Assembly: GCA_027058255.1 (NCBI GenBank)
Contig: JALUTE010000006.1
Location: 1-6,907, forward strand
Direction of reading: 5' to 3'
From: Methyloligella sp.
GTDB taxonomy: Bacteria; Pseudomonadota; Alphaproteobacteria; Rhizobiales; JALUTE01
Length of the DNA: 6,907 bases
The first letter of the stretch is position 1. Each line of letters starts with the position of its first letter. Made by a program: the position numbers and the translations under genes. Shown here piece after piece: positions 1 through 6,604 of this stretch. The notes under the pieces were generated by a model. The model made no database searches, was not told where the DNA came from, and worked only from the letters and a program-made list of their open reading frames with translations.

Positions 1-105
1 GATCTGTGGCACGCCCGCACGCAGCGCCGCCGCCATGGCCCCGAGGCCAAGAACGCGGCGCTCAGGGCCATGGCGGCGGCGCTGCGTGCGGGCGTGCCAC
101 AGATC
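1..105. repeat. 41-bp perfect inverted repeat at the window edge (probable fold-back artefact)
   Basis: Bases 1-41 are the exact reverse complement of bases 65-105, separated by a 23-bp spacer (42-64); pairing stops at 42/64. Both outer ends carry GATC (1-4 and 102-105), so the arms may continue left of the window. The right arm lies in well-conserved proA codons. The left arm, read in the proA frame, gives residues beginning DLWHARTQRRRH that do not resemble a ProA N-terminus. The right copy is therefore native and the left a duplicated, inverted copy. A perfect repeat of this length across an essential coding region at a sequence end is best explained by a hairpin, amplification or assembly chimera rather than by biology. 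Confidence 0.9.
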
Positions 106-1227
106 CTGGCGGCGAATGCGAAGGACCTCGAGGCGGCCCGCGCCAAGGGGCGCCCCGGCGCCTTTCTCGACCGGCTCGCCCTCGATGAGGGGCGCATCGA
201 GGCCATGGCCAGGGGGCTCGAGGACATCGCGGCCCTCAATGATCCCGTCGGCGAGATCATGGCCGAGTGGACGCGCCCGAACGGCCTCTCCATCCAGCGG
301 GTGCGCGTGCCGCTCGGGGTGATCGGCGTGATCTACGAGAGCCGTCCCAATGTGACCGCCGATGCCGGCGGGCTCTGCCTCAAGGCGGGCAATGCCGTCA
401 TCCTGCGCGGGGGCTCGGAAAGCCTGCATTCGAGCCGCGCCATTCATGCCGGCCTCGTCAAGGGGCTCGATGAGGCGGGCCTGCCCGAGGCGGCCATCCA
501 GATCGTGCCGGTCGCGGACCGGGCCGCCGTCGGCGAGATGCTGAAAGGGCTCTCGGGCGCGCTCGATGTCATCGTGCCGAGGGGCGGCAAGAGCCTGGTC
601 GCGCGGGTGCAGGACGAGGCGCGGGTGCCCGTCTTCGCCCATCTCGAGGGCATCTGCCATGTCTATGTGGACGCCGCCGCCGACACCGAGATGGCGGTCT
701 CCATCACCCTCAATGCCAAGATGCGGCGCACCGGCATTTGCGGCGCGGCAGAGACCCTGCTCATCGACCGGGCCGGTGCCGAGCGCCATCTCGCGCCGCT
801 CATCGAGGCGCTGCTCGAGGCGGGCTGCGAGGTGCGGGGCGACGAGGCGGTGCAGGCGGTCGATGCGCGGGTCAAGCCCGCAAGGGCGGAGGACTGGGAC
901 ACCGAGTATCTCGACGCCATCATCTCCGCCCGGCTGGTGGACGGGGTCGAGGGCGCCATTGCGCACATCGCCGCCCACGGCTCCCAGCACACCGACAGCA
1001 TCGTCACCGAGGACGCCGCGGCCGCCGCCCGCTTCCTCGCCGAGGTGGACAGCGCCATCGTCCTGCACAACGCCTCGACCCAGTTCGCCGATGGCGGCGA
1101 GTTCGGCATGGGCGCGGAGATCGGCATCGCCACGGGCAAGATGCACGCCCGCGGACCCGTCGGGGTCGAGCAGCTCACCAGCTTCAAATATGTCGTGCGG
1201 GGCACCGGCCAGACCCGGCCGGCGTGA
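43..1227 (+). CDS. proA: Glutamate-5-semialdehyde dehydrogenase (gamma-glutamyl phosphate reductase), 5' partial
   Basis: ProA reduces gamma-glutamyl phosphate with NADPH to glutamate-5-semialdehyde, the second step of proline synthesis from glutamate, in the cytoplasm. Homologous sequence begins at EAKNAALRAM (from base 43) and runs to the TGA at 1225-1227. Counting from the Met codon at 70, the catalytic cysteine is Cys224 in NAKMRRTGICGAAETLL. Residues 290-311 (VDGVEGAIAH, then IAAHGSQHTDSI) fit the ProA family signature fully. The frame stays open to base 1, but bases 1-41 are an inverted copy of 65-105, so the true start and roughly 25-35 N-terminal residues are missing. The Met at 70 lies inside the conserved first helix and is unlikely to be the real start. 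In related genomes proB often lies just upstream. Identity is very secure; only the 5' end is uncertain. Confidence 0.96.
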   Translation, partial: EAKNAALRAMAAALRAGVPQILAANAKDLEAARAKGRPGAFLDRLALDEGRIEAMARGLEDIAALNDPVGEIMAEWTRPNGLSIQRVRVPLGVIGVIYESRPNVTADAGGLCLKAGNAVILRGGSESLHSSRAIHAGLVKGLDEAGLPEAAIQIVPVADRAAVGEMLKGLSGALDVIVPRGGKSLVARVQDEARVPVFAHLEGICHVYVDAAADTEMAVSITLNAKMRRTGICGAAETLLIDRAGAERHLAPLIEALLEAGCEVRGDEAVQAVDARVKPARAEDWDTEYLDAIISARLVDGVEGAIAHIAAHGSQHTDSIVTEDAAAAARFLAEVDSAIVLHNASTQFADGGEFGMGAEIGIATGKMHARGPVGVEQLTSFKYVVRGTGQTRPA

Positions 1228-1231
1228 GGCG

Positions 1232-1933
1232 GTGCACAGTCCTCGCGAAGGCCGGCCGGCGGACACGCGCCAGGCGCCGCCGCGTCGGAGCGCGCCGCTT
1301 GCCTTCGCAAGCCTGCGTGCGCGCCCGCCGCTGGCCTTTCCAGGCCAGCGCATCGGCCTCTTCGGCGGCACCTTCGACCCGCCCCATGCGGGCCACCTGG
1401 CCATCAGCCAGTGTGCTCTCAAGCGCCTTGCGCTCGACCGGGTCTGGTGGCTGGTGAGCCCCGGAAATCCGCTGAAATCGCCGCAGGAGCATGCAGGCTT
1501 CGCCTCCCGGCTCGCCGAGGCGCGCCGCTTCGTGCGCGACCCGCGCATCCGCGTCACCGGATTCGAGGCCGCCCTGCCCTCCCCCTATTCGGCCGCGACG
1601 ATCGCCTTCCTGCGCCAGCGCCTTCCCGGCGTCCGCTTCGTTTGGCTCATGGGCGCCGACAATCTCGCCGCGTTCCATCGCTGGCGGCTGTGGCGGGAGA
1701 TCTTCCGAACCCTCCCCATCGCCGTCATCGACCGGCCGGGCTGGCATCTGCCGGCGCTCGCGAGCCCGGCCGCCCGCGCCTTCGCCCGCGCCCGCCTGCC
1801 CGAGGCCGCAGCTCCCCGCCTCGCGACCCGCTCCCCGCCCGCCTGGGTCTATCTCACCGTGCGCCTCTCGCCGCTCTCCTCCACCCTGTTGCGGGCCACG
1901 CGCGGGGGCGACAGGGACGCATGCGGGCCTTGA
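1232..1933 (+). CDS. nadD: Nicotinate-nucleotide adenylyltransferase
   Basis: NadD transfers AMP from ATP to nicotinate mononucleotide, giving deamido-NAD in NAD synthesis; it is a cytoplasmic enzyme. With the GTG start at 1232 the protein is 233 residues. It has the nucleotidyltransferase motif IGLFGGTFDPPHAGH with HAGH at residues 52-55, the GADNLAAFHRWRLWREI stretch, and the C-terminal phosphate-binding SSTLLR at 216-221. Only 12 residues follow SSTLLR, fewer than in E. coli NadD. The start was chosen because no ATG lies between the proA stop and the GLFGG motif; GTG 1232 is 4 bp after that stop and has only a weak, very close GAGG (1226-1229). An in-frame ATG at 1190, inside proA, is the alternative. 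The resulting 40-residue extension is rich in Arg, Pro and Ala and is less certain than the catalytic domain. The tight spacing suggests cotranscription with proA. Confidence 0.93.
   Translation: MHSPREGRPADTRQAPPRRSAPLAFASLRARPPLAFPGQRIGLFGGTFDPPHAGHLAISQCALKRLALDRVWWLVSPGNPLKSPQEHAGFASRLAEARRFVRDPRIRVTGFEAALPSPYSAATIAFLRQRLPGVRFVWLMGADNLAAFHRWRLWREIFRTLPIAVIDRPGWHLPALASPAARAFARARLPEAAAPRLATRSPPAWVYLTVRLSPLSSTLLRATRGGDRDACGP
1329..1350 (+). repeat. 9-bp perfect hairpin in the 5' part of nadD
   Basis: CGCTGGCCT (1329-1337) and AGGCCAGCG (1342-1350) are exact complements around a TTCC loop, immediately before the codons for the GLFGG motif. As RNA this is a strong stem. It has no following T-run, so it does not look like an intrinsic terminator. 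It falls within the poorly conserved N-terminal extension of nadD, where it could be mere GC-rich coding coincidence or could affect translation or RNA processing between proA and nadD. Confidence 0.55.
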
Positions 1934-1959
1934 ACTCCCCCCCGCGCCCGCGTTATGTT
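1930..1959 (+). promoter_or_regulatory. Candidate sigma70-type promoter for rsfS-rlmH
   Basis: TTGAAC (1930-1935) is followed after 18 bp by TATGTT (1954-1959), each matching the consensus at 4 of 6 bases. It sits at the very end of nadD and at the start of the 180-bp gap before rsfS, which would give a leader of about 150 nt. The placement is sensible and the TATGTT patch is AT-rich compared with its surroundings, but alphaproteobacterial promoters are loosely defined, so this is only a candidate. Confidence 0.3.
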
Positions 1960-2093
1960 TTCCTCGTGCGAACGCGAAACACAGGAGCCGTGGACATAGG
2001 GCTGCCATCATCCGCTTTGCGCCCCGGCGGCGAAAGAGACCGGCCTCGAACGGGGCAACGGTCCGGCGGGCGTTCGCACGAATGGCATAGGAC

Positions 2094-2100
2094 GGAAGGA
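2094..2100 (+). promoter_or_regulatory. Ribosome binding site of rsfS
   Basis: GGAAGGA is a good Shine-Dalgarno match, 13 nt before the ATG at 2114. The spacing is somewhat long. The other in-frame start, GTG at 2165, has no comparable site, which favours the ATG. Confidence 0.5.
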
Positions 2101-2113
2101 CATCCACCAAATT

Positions 2114-2524
2114 ATGCGCACAACTTCAGAGGGTGCCCCTCACGGCACACCTCCTGCCGATCTCGTGCCTGAAGGGCACGGAACGGATCATCTGCTGGGC
2201 GTGGTGCTGGACAGCCTCGACGATGCCAAGGCCGAGGATGTCGTCTCCATCGACCTCAAGGGCAAATCCTCCATCGGCGATGTCATGGTGATCGCCTCCG
2301 GGCGCTCGCACCGGCATGTGGGGGCCATCGCCGACCGGCTGGTCAAGGCGCTCAAGGACGCCGGGCGGGGACGGGCACGCGTCGAAGGGCTGCCCCATTG
2401 CGACTGGGTGCTGATCGACGCGGGCGACGTGATCGTTCACATCTTCCGGCCCGAGGTGCGGGCGTTCTACGATCTGGAGAAGATGTGGTCCGCAGAGCGG
2501 CCGGGCGAGATGCGCCCTGTCTGA
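2114..2524 (+). CDS. rsfS: Ribosomal silencing factor RsfS (Iojap/DUF143 family)
   Basis: RsfS binds protein uL14 on the large ribosomal subunit and blocks joining with the small subunit, damping translation when nutrients are short. The 136-residue product has the whole family core: DDAKAEDVVSIDLKGKSSIGD (residues 36-56), then VMVIASGRSHRHVGAIAD (57-74), the EGLPHCDWVLIDAGDVIVHI stretch (91-110) and FRPEVRAFYDLEKMW (111-125). The first 25 or so residues are not conserved, so the GTG at 2165 is a possible later start, but the ATG has the better ribosome binding site. It lies 72 bp before rlmH, the usual partner, and the two are probably cotranscribed. The nadD-rsfS-rlmH order is common in bacteria. 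Confidence 0.95.
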   Translation: MRTTSEGAPHGTPPADLVPEGHGTDHLLGVVLDSLDDAKAEDVVSIDLKGKSSIGDVMVIASGRSHRHVGAIADRLVKALKDAGRGRARVEGLPHCDWVLIDAGDVIVHIFRPEVRAFYDLEKMWSAERPGEMRPV

Positions 2525-2596
2525 TCCCTTTCCCAGCTTCCGAGGCCGAGGGGCGCATGCGCGGCGCGGGTCAGCCGTGAGGGTGAGCGGGCGAGC

Positions 2597-3079
2597 ATGC
2601 GCATCCTGATTGCCGCCATCGGACGGATCGCGTCCGAGCCGCATGCGGGCCTGTGCGCCCACTATGCCGAGCGCCTGAACGCCATGGGGCGGCAGGTGGC
2701 GCTCGGCCCCGTCGAGATCATGGAGCTCGCCGAGAGCCGCGCCCGCCAGGCCGCAACCCGCAAGGGCGAGGAGGCCGAACGGCTTCTGGCGCGCATCGCC
2801 TCGGCCGATGGCGTGATAGCGCTCGACGAGGCCGGCAAGGCCATGACGAGCACCGCCTTCGCCACATTCGTTGCGGGCCGGCGCGACGAGGGCACGCGCA
2901 CCCTCGCCTTCCTGATCGGCGGCCCCGACGGCCACGGCCGCGCCGTGCGCGAGCGGGCCGATCTCGCCCTCTCCCTCGGCCCCATGACCCTGCCGCACGC
3001 CCTGGCGCGCATCGTGCTCCTCGAGCAGCTCTACCGCGCCGCCACCATTCTCGCCGGCCATCCCTATCACCGGCCATGA
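2597..3079 (+). CDS. rlmH: 23S rRNA (pseudouridine1915-N3)-methyltransferase RlmH
   Basis: RlmH is a small SPOUT-class enzyme that methylates N3 of pseudouridine 1915 in helix 69 of 23S rRNA, using S-adenosylmethionine, on the assembled 70S ribosome. The 160-residue length is typical. Visible family elements are the N-terminal MRILIAAIGR, IALDEAGKAMTSTAFA (74-89), the cofactor-binding FLIGGPDGHG (105-114), and the C-terminal knot region LSLGPMTLPHALAR (125-138) leading to EQLYRAATILAGHPYHR. The conserved C-terminal YHR, important for activity in known RlmH proteins, is intact at 157-159. The ATG at 2597 is preceded by a GAGGGTGAG stretch (2579-2587) that can act as ribosome binding site. It probably shares a transcript with rsfS. 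Confidence 0.96.
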   Translation: MRILIAAIGRIASEPHAGLCAHYAERLNAMGRQVALGPVEIMELAESRARQAATRKGEEAERLLARIASADGVIALDEAGKAMTSTAFATFVAGRRDEGTRTLAFLIGGPDGHGRAVRERADLALSLGPMTLPHALARIVLLEQLYRAATILAGHPYHRP

Positions 3080-3127
3080 GCCGGGGGCCGGGGGGTGGGG
3101 TGCCTCCTGGCCGAAGGGCTGCGCTCC

Positions 3128-3147
3128 CCGCATCGCCGCGGATGCGG
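3128..3147 (+). repeat. 7-bp hairpin downstream of rlmH
   Basis: CCGCATC (3128-3134) and GATGCGG (3141-3147) are exact complements around a 6-nt loop, 48 bp after the rlmH stop. No T-run follows, so it is not a canonical intrinsic terminator; it could mark the 3' end of the rsfS-rlmH transcript or be chance in GC-rich DNA. Confidence 0.35.
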
Positions 3148-3169
3148 CGGACCGTGCCGCGAGCGGCCG

Positions 3170-3232
3170 TTGCACGTTGTTTGTCATTGCCGTGCACAAC
3201 AAATGCCGCAATTGTGTCGGCAATCATTCGGG
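3170..3232 (+). promoter_or_regulatory. AT-rich patch upstream of the envC-like gene, possible promoter region
   Basis: This patch is clearly poorer in G+C than the sequence around it and lies 21-83 bp before the envC-like start. It contains TTGTCA (3181-3186, 5 of 6 matches to a -35 box) and TTGTTT (3177-3182) with the weak ACAAAT (3199-3204) 16 bp downstream. Short inverted repeats are also present: TGCACG/CGTGCA (3171-3176, 3191-3196) and ATTGCCG/CGGCAAT (3186-3192, 3219-3225). No -10 box is convincing at the right spacing, so the claim is limited to a probable regulatory region. Confidence 0.3.
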
Positions 3233-3252
3233 GCGAGGACGCAAGGCGGGCG

Positions 3253-4710
3253 ATGGCACCCATGACACAGGCAGGGCTCGGCATGGTGCGTGTGGCGGTC
3301 GCGGCCATGGGGCTGGCGGCCATGATGGCCGCCGCGAACATGGCCACGGCGCGATCGGCGCTCTCCCCGGCCGACGCCCAGCGGCGCTATGAGGAGACGC
3401 AGCGCAATCTGCAGCGAAGCAAGGCGCGCGAGAAGGCGCTCGCCCGCGACCTCGCCATCATGGAGCGCGAACGCGCCCAGTTGCGCAAGCACCTGATCGA
3501 CACGAGCGCGCGCATCCAGCGCACCGAGGCGCGTCTGACCGAGATCGAGGGCAAGCTCGCCCGCCTCTCGGTGCGCGAGAAGACCATCCGGGCCAAGCTC
3601 GCCAAGCAGCACGGCAAGATCGTCAAGCTGCTTGCGGCCATGCAGCGCATGGGGCGCAATCCGCCTCCGGTGATGATCACCCGCCGGCGCGATGCGCTGG
3701 CCATGGTGCGCAGCGCCATGCTGCTCGCCTCGGTCTTTCCCGGCCTGAAGGACAAGGCACTCGCACTCTCGAGCGATCTTGAGCGCCTGGTGACGGTCAT
3801 GACGGCGCAGAGGAAAGAGAAGGCCCGGCTGGAGGCGGAGAACAAGCGCCTCGCCGAGGATCGCGCGCGCCTCGACCGCCTCTTGGCCGAGCGCAAGGCG
3901 CGGCTTGCCGAGCGGCGCGCGGAGCTCGAGGAGGTGCGGCGCATGGCGCGGGTCTATGCGCGAAGCGCGGCCAATCTGGGCGAGCTCCTGGAGAAGATGG
4001 ACAAGGCGGTCGCGCAGAAAACGGGCCTCGGCGCCTATGAGAAGGAGCTCGCCCGCCAGCGCGAGGCCGAGCGGCGGGCCACCAGGCCGGCACCCGCCCC
4101 TGGCGGCGCGCCCCCGCCCGCCGCGCCGGCACCCGGCGCGCGTCCCGGCGAGAAGCAGGTCGCACTGCTGCCGCCGCCCATCGAGCTTCGCCCCACACCG
4201 GGCACCAAGCCCCTGAGCCCGGGCCGCCTGAAACCGGCCATTCCCTTCCACAAGGCGAAGGGCCGCCTGCCGCTGCCCGTGCGCGGTCGGCGCATCCTGG
4301 GGTTCGGCGACAAGACCCGTTATGGCGACCGCTCCAAGGGGATTGCCATCGAGACCCGGCCGGGCGCGCAGGTGGTCTCGCCCGCCGACGGCTGGATCGT
4401 CTATGCGGATCATTTCCGCACTCTCGGACGGGTCTTGATCATCAATGCCGGGGGGGGATATCATATCATGCTCGCGGGAATGGGGCGTTTCGATGTGAAT
4501 CCGGGCCAGTTCGTGGTTGCCGGTGAGCCCCTGGGACGAATGAACACGACATTGCCGACGTCGCAAAACGGCACAAAGAAGCTGGCCCCGCTCTTGTATA
4601 TCGAGTTCCGCAAGAACAAGCGGGCCGTCGATCCGTCCCCTTGGTGGCGGACGGACGTGACCGGCGTGCCGGGTTTTGCCCCCCTCGGCCGGGGCCGGCG
4701 CGCCGGATGA
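3253..4710 (+). CDS. EnvC-like murein hydrolase activator with degenerate LytM/M23 domain
   Basis: Periplasmic EnvC-type proteins switch on cell-wall amidases at the division site and have no hydrolase activity themselves. The 485-residue product has an N-terminal signal peptide (hydrophobic 14-33, likely cut after ATA at 31-33), a long charged coiled coil (about 40-275, rich in Glu, Arg, Lys and Ala), a Pro/Ala-rich linker (about 277-335) and a C-terminal LytM fold (about 340-475). The metal site appears lost: Ser361 and Ala365 stand where the HxxxD pair is expected, Gly409 replaces the His of the YAHL motif, and Tyr449 replaces the first His of LHFE (LYIEF). This pattern fits an activator, as in E. 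coli EnvC. ATG 3253 is chosen for AAGG (3243-3246) 6 nt upstream; ATGs at 3262 and 3283 are alternatives. ctpA follows after 232 bp, as is common in Alphaproteobacteria. Confidence 0.9.
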   Translation: MAPMTQAGLGMVRVAVAAMGLAAMMAAANMATARSALSPADAQRRYEETQRNLQRSKAREKALARDLAIMERERAQLRKHLIDTSARIQRTEARLTEIEGKLARLSVREKTIRAKLAKQHGKIVKLLAAMQRMGRNPPPVMITRRRDALAMVRSAMLLASVFPGLKDKALALSSDLERLVTVMTAQRKEKARLEAENKRLAEDRARLDRLLAERKARLAERRAELEEVRRMARVYARSAANLGELLEKMDKAVAQKTGLGAYEKELARQREAERRATRPAPAPGGAPPPAAPAPGARPGEKQVALLPPPIELRPTPGTKPLSPGRLKPAIPFHKAKGRLPLPVRGRRILGFGDKTRYGDRSKGIAIETRPGAQVVSPADGWIVYADHFRTLGRVLIINAGGGYHIMLAGMGRFDVNPGQFVVAGEPLGRMNTTLPTSQNGTKKLAPLLYIEFRKNKRAVDPSPWWRTDVTGVPGFAPLGRGRRAG

Positions 4711-4942
4711 CCGGGACCGGCGGGAGAACGGTGCACCCGCGCGGACATCTGCACGGCCACCGGTTTTCGCGGGGCGAGGGGTGGGTCGGTCGTTTCGGCT
4801 GTCGTGCCCGCAGGCCTCGATCCCGGTCGCGGACTGGGCACCCGGGCGGGACCTGTGCATATGTGGCTGTGACGCATCGGCGAGCGCGACACATCTGATC
4901 GCCCGAAGGGCATGCAACACAAGGCTCGAGAAGGTTGGGAGA
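4711..4942 (+). other. Intergenic region between the envC-like gene and ctpA
   Basis: These 232 bp separate two genes that usually sit together. I see no convincing promoter, terminator with a T-run, tRNA or small gene. The ctpA reading frame stays open upstream to 4676, but it lacks a plausible start codon with a ribosome binding site before 4943, and its residues do not resemble a CtpA N-terminus. Confidence 0.5.
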
Positions 4943-6268
4943 ATGATGCGGAAACCCGAATTGGCATTCTGGGCGTTCTTGGTCCTGGCGGCGCTCGCCG
5001 CAGGAACGACCGTGTTCAACATCGCGCGCACGCAGTCCGCGATCGCGGCCAATTCCGACATCTACCGCCAGCTCGACCTCTTTGGCGACGTGCTGGAGCG
5101 GGTCCGCTCGGACTATGTGGAGGAGCCCGATGACACGAAGCTGATCGAGTCCGCCATCAATGGCATGCTGAGCGCGCTCGATCCGCATTCGGCCTTCCTC
5201 AATGCCAAGAGCTTCCGCGACATGCAGGTGCAGACCCGCGGCGAGTTTGGGGGGCTCGGCATCGAGGTCACCATGGAGAATGGCGTCGTCAAGGTGGTCT
5301 CGCCCATCGAGGACACGCCGGCCGCCAAGGCGGGCCTGCAATCGGGCGATCTCATCACCCATCTCGATGGCGAGCAGATCCAGGGTCTCACCCTGGAGCA
5401 GGCGGTCGACAAGATGCGCGGCCCGGTCAACACGCCCATCACGCTCACTGTCGTGCGCAAGGGCCGCGATGCGCCCTTCGACGTCAAGGTCGTGCGCGAC
5501 ATCATCCGCATCAACCCGGTGCGCGCCCGCGCCGAGGACGATGTGGGCTATATCCGGATCACCACCTTCAACGAGCAGACGCACGCCAATCTCAAGAAGG
5601 CGGTCGCCAAGCTGAAAAAGGAGATCGGACCGAAGCTCAAGGGCTTCGTCATCGATCTGCGGAACAATCCCGGCGGCCTTCTGGATCAGGCGATCGCAGT
5701 CTCGGACGCCTTTCTCGACAAGGGTGCGATCGTGCTCACGCGCGGGCGCAATCTGCGTGAGACCCAGCGCTCCAATGCCCGCCCTGGCGACATCACCGGC
5801 GGCAAGAAGGTGGTCGTGCTCATCAATGGCGGGTCGGCATCGGCCTCCGAGATCGTCGCCGGCGCCCTGCAGGACCATGGCCGGGCCACGGTGGTCGGCA
5901 CGCGCTCCTTCGGCAAGGGCTCGGTGCAGACCATCATCCCGCTCGGCTCGAACGGCGCCATCCGCCTGACCACGGCGCGCTATTACACACCGTCGGGCCG
6001 CTCCATCCAGGCCAAGGGCATCGAGCCGGATATCGTGGTCAAGCAGGACCTGCCCGAGGAGCTCAAGAAGCGCAAGGTCAAGCCGCGGGGCGAGTCGAGC
6101 CTGCGCGGCCACCTCAAGGGCGAGGGCAAGGAGGGCTCGGGCTCGCTCGCCTATGTGCCCAAGGACAAGGCCAAGGACAAGCAGCTCAAATATGCGCTGA
6201 GCCTGGTGCGCGGCGTGACCATCGGCCAGAAGCATCAGAAGAGCGAAAAGGCGCCGGTCCCGAATTGA
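4943..6268 (+). CDS. ctpA: Carboxy-terminal processing protease, S41 family (CtpA-type)
   Basis: CtpA-type proteases are periplasmic serine proteases that trim or degrade envelope proteins from the C-terminus; in several bacteria the substrates include peptidoglycan hydrolases. The 441-residue product has an N-terminal signal anchor (about 7-26), the S41 N-terminal region (YVEEPDDTKLIESAINGML, then LDPHSAFL), a PDZ domain (about 100-175, with GGLGIEV at 103-109) and the S41 catalytic core. Ser300 in NGGSASASEI, Lys325 in SFGKGSVQ and Gln329 form the Ser/Lys/Gln set with the usual 25-residue Ser-Lys spacing, so it should be active. The C-terminal tail (from about 370) is Lys-rich and of low complexity. 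The start is one of two adjacent ATGs (4943 or 4946) behind AAGG (4931-4934) and GGGAG (4937-4941). Position after an EnvC-like activator suggests a joint role in cell-wall remodelling, which is inference. Confidence 0.95.
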   Translation: MMRKPELAFWAFLVLAALAAGTTVFNIARTQSAIAANSDIYRQLDLFGDVLERVRSDYVEEPDDTKLIESAINGMLSALDPHSAFLNAKSFRDMQVQTRGEFGGLGIEVTMENGVVKVVSPIEDTPAAKAGLQSGDLITHLDGEQIQGLTLEQAVDKMRGPVNTPITLTVVRKGRDAPFDVKVVRDIIRINPVRARAEDDVGYIRITTFNEQTHANLKKAVAKLKKEIGPKLKGFVIDLRNNPGGLLDQAIAVSDAFLDKGAIVLTRGRNLRETQRSNARPGDITGGKKVVVLINGGSASASEIVAGALQDHGRATVVGTRSFGKGSVQTIIPLGSNGAIRLTTARYYTPSGRSIQAKGIEPDIVVKQDLPEELKKRKVKPRGESSLRGHLKGEGKEGSGSLAYVPKDKAKDKQLKYALSLVRGVTIGQKHQKSEKAPVPN

Positions 6269-6425
6269 GAAGCCGCGGCGCCCGATCGCAATTGCCCGGC
6301 GGGAAGGGCGTCGCCGCGCTCCGGGAAAGAACGGGAGACGGGAAGAGCAACGAAAGGATGAGGCGACGCAAGGGCGAAAGCCGGATCGCCCGAGACCTCG
6401 GCCCGTGTCGGTCCGCTCGGCAAAC

Positions 6426-6469
6426 CAAGCGCCCTTTTCGCCGACAGGCCGGCACATGCGGGGCGCTTG
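6426..6469 (+). repeat. 9-bp inverted repeat with 26-nt loop
   Basis: CAAGCGCCC (6426-6434) and GGGCGCTTG (6461-6469) are exact complements. The structure lies in the noncoding gap after ctpA, 158 bp beyond its stop. TTTT follows the left arm, not the right, so the pair does not form an ordinary terminator on the + strand. Confidence 0.5.
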
Positions 6470-6478
6470 TTCTGGCAA

Positions 6479-6509
6479 GGAAAGGACGCTTTCCGGTCTC
6501 CGGAATGCG
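6479..6509 (+). repeat. Two overlapping, mutually exclusive short hairpins
   Basis: GGAAAG (6479-6484) pairs with CTTTCC (6489-6494) around GACG. TTCCGG (6491-6496) pairs with CCGGAA (6500-6505) around TCT, and that second stem can grow to CGC/GCG (6487-6489, 6507-6509) past a T-T mismatch. Because 6487-6494 is needed by both, only one stem can form at a time. The element is about 100 bp before the start of the last gene. No T-run follows. Confidence 0.45.
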
Positions 6510-6588
6510 CACCGAAAGAGGGGTTGTGCGAAAGAGATTAGGTGAGCCTGGGCCCTGCCGGCGGGGAGGCAAGAGCCCACAATGAGTG

Positions 6589-6594
6589 AAAAGG
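6589..6594 (+). promoter_or_regulatory. Ribosome binding site for the last gene
   Basis: AAAAGG lies 10 nt before the ATG at 6605 and is a fair Shine-Dalgarno match. It supports that start, because the frame is closed just upstream by TGA at 6587-6589. Confidence 0.5.
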
Positions 6595-6604
6595 TACTGC
6601 GTTC

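Larger units (their letters stand above)
6269..6604 (+). other. 336-bp noncoding stretch after ctpA
   Basis: No credible gene is seen here. A + strand frame from a TTG at 6265 to 6585 is open, but it is extremely Arg-rich and uses many A-ending codons (AGA, CGA, GAA, CAA), unlike the strongly G/C-ending codons of the neighbouring genes. The first half is purine-rich; the second half holds a group of short hairpins (6426-6509) and leads into the ribosome binding region of the next gene. Its length suggests that the next gene has its own promoter, but I cannot point to one with confidence. Confidence 0.55.

Noticed and set aside
2553..2562. 10-bp palindrome GCGCATGCGC between rsfS and rlmH
   Set aside because: Short, no loop, no T-run and no further symmetry to suggest an operator or terminator.
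2126..3223. 365-residue open frame on the minus strand
   Set aside because: It is antisense to rsfS and rlmH, both with complete family motifs.
4450..4457. Run of eight G in the envC-like gene, a possible frameshift site
   Set aside because: The LytM reading continues correctly through it (INAGGGYHIML to the family C-terminal motif), so no frameshift is indicated.
4695..4706. 12-bp palindrome CCGGCGCGCCGG at the end of the envC-like gene
   Set aside because: Made only of G and C, inside the coding end, without a T-run; expected by chance in such GC-rich DNA.
3184..5061. 625-residue open frame on the minus strand
   Set aside because: It is antisense to the envC-like gene, whose signal peptide, coiled coil and LytM domain are convincing; the antisense protein is rich in Arg, Ala and Gly with no family pattern.
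6265..6585. 106-residue + strand frame from a TTG overlapping the ctpA stop
   Set aside because: Very Arg-rich, with codon choice unlike the neighbouring genes, no ribosome binding site evidence and no recognisable domain.
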